Source of the DNA: Candidatus Poribacteria bacterium
GTDB lineage: Bacteria; Poribacteria; WGA-4E; WGA-3G
Assembly: GCA_009845505.1 (NCBI GenBank)
Contig: VXZL01000276.1
Span: forward strand, 1-6,364
Direction: 5' to 3'
DNA: 6,364 nucleotides
Shown here: piece after piece, positions 6,176 through 6,364 of the stretch
Layout: every line of letters begins with the position of its first letter
How positions within the stretch are numbered: the first letter of the stretch is position 1
The notes under the pieces: generated by a model
Seen by the model: the letters and a program-made list of their open reading frames with translations, nothing else
The model's database searches: none
What the model was told of the DNA's origin: nothing
Position numbers and translations under genes: made by a program

Positions 6176-6216
6176 GTCTACTCCTTCTGTGTGGCATGTG
6201 CTATTTGTCGGTTGAT

Positions 6217-6245
6217 AGTATATCAGAAAAAGGTGGGGTGTTCAA
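6217..6245 (-). promoter_or_regulatory. sigma70-type promoter for the TIM-barrel gene
   Basis: On the minus strand TTGAAC (6245-6240, four of six consensus bases) is followed by 17 nt and TATACT (6222-6217, five of six). TG-A precedes the -10, making it an extended -10 element. The predicted start near 6210 leaves a leader of about 35 nt that contains the AAGGAG ribosome-binding site. The spacing and position fit the only gene downstream. Confidence 0.7.
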
Positions 6246-6364
6246 GTTAATTCAGGACGGACAGGGTGTGTAAATATTTTGGCAACGAGTTGTCAGAATG
6301 CACGTCGCATGAATCAGAATCAACGGTATGAATGCCTTAATAGCATGAACCGAGGCGAGTACGC

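Noticed and set aside
6309..6364. Plus-strand frame starting ATG AAT CAG and open to the right edge
   Set aside because: Only 18 codons are visible, with no ribosome-binding site or recognisable family; 6246-6364 otherwise shows nothing I can assign. GAACCGAGGCG near the edge could be half of a hairpin, but its partner would lie outside the window.

Overview
The window reads as an ordinary bacterial chromosomal segment at moderate GC. Every gene lies on the minus strand, so transcription runs from high to low coordinates. The proteins are intact and canonical, with little non-coding space. The organism cannot be named from the sequence alone. The gene content, the moderate GC and the iolE/xylose-isomerase-like TIM-barrel gene would fit an uncultured lineage such as Candidatus Poribacteria, but that is a low-confidence impression that needs a database search.

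In transcription order: (1) 6364-6176 is non-coding apart from a good sigma70-type promoter. (2) 6175-5390 encodes a sugar phosphate isomerase/epimerase-like TIM-barrel protein. (3) 5389-5196 is non-coding, with inverted repeats and then a near-consensus promoter. (4) 5195-5122 is tRNA-Pro with anticodon GGG. (5) 5121-5028 is a spacer containing a strong stem-loop. (6) 5027-3705 is homoserine dehydrogenase (hom) with a C-terminal ACT domain and a GTG start. (7) 3704-3590 is a spacer with a perfect TATAAT and an AT-rich block. (8) 3589-1 is a ribosomal/fatty-acid cluster: yceD (DUF177), rpmF (L32), fabH, fabD and fabG, with fabG running off the left edge.

The last five genes form the familiar yceD-rpmF-fab cluster, which links ribosome-associated functions to type II fatty acid synthesis. 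FabD makes malonyl-ACP, FabH condenses it with an acyl-CoA primer, and FabG reduces the 3-ketoacyl-ACP. Two points differ from the textbook arrangement. plsX, which usually lies between rpmF and fabH, is absent. The fabD stop and the first possible fabG start overlap as TAATG, but fabG has a better-placed internal TTG start. The homoserine dehydrogenase gene and tRNA-Pro sit directly upstream, and the tRNA promoter may also serve hom.

I found no mobile element, CRISPR array, phage gene, toxin-antitoxin pair or defence system. The observations worth a second look are modest: an inverted-repeat block beside the tRNA, a stem-loop between the tRNA and hom, the missing plsX, and several non-ATG start choices.
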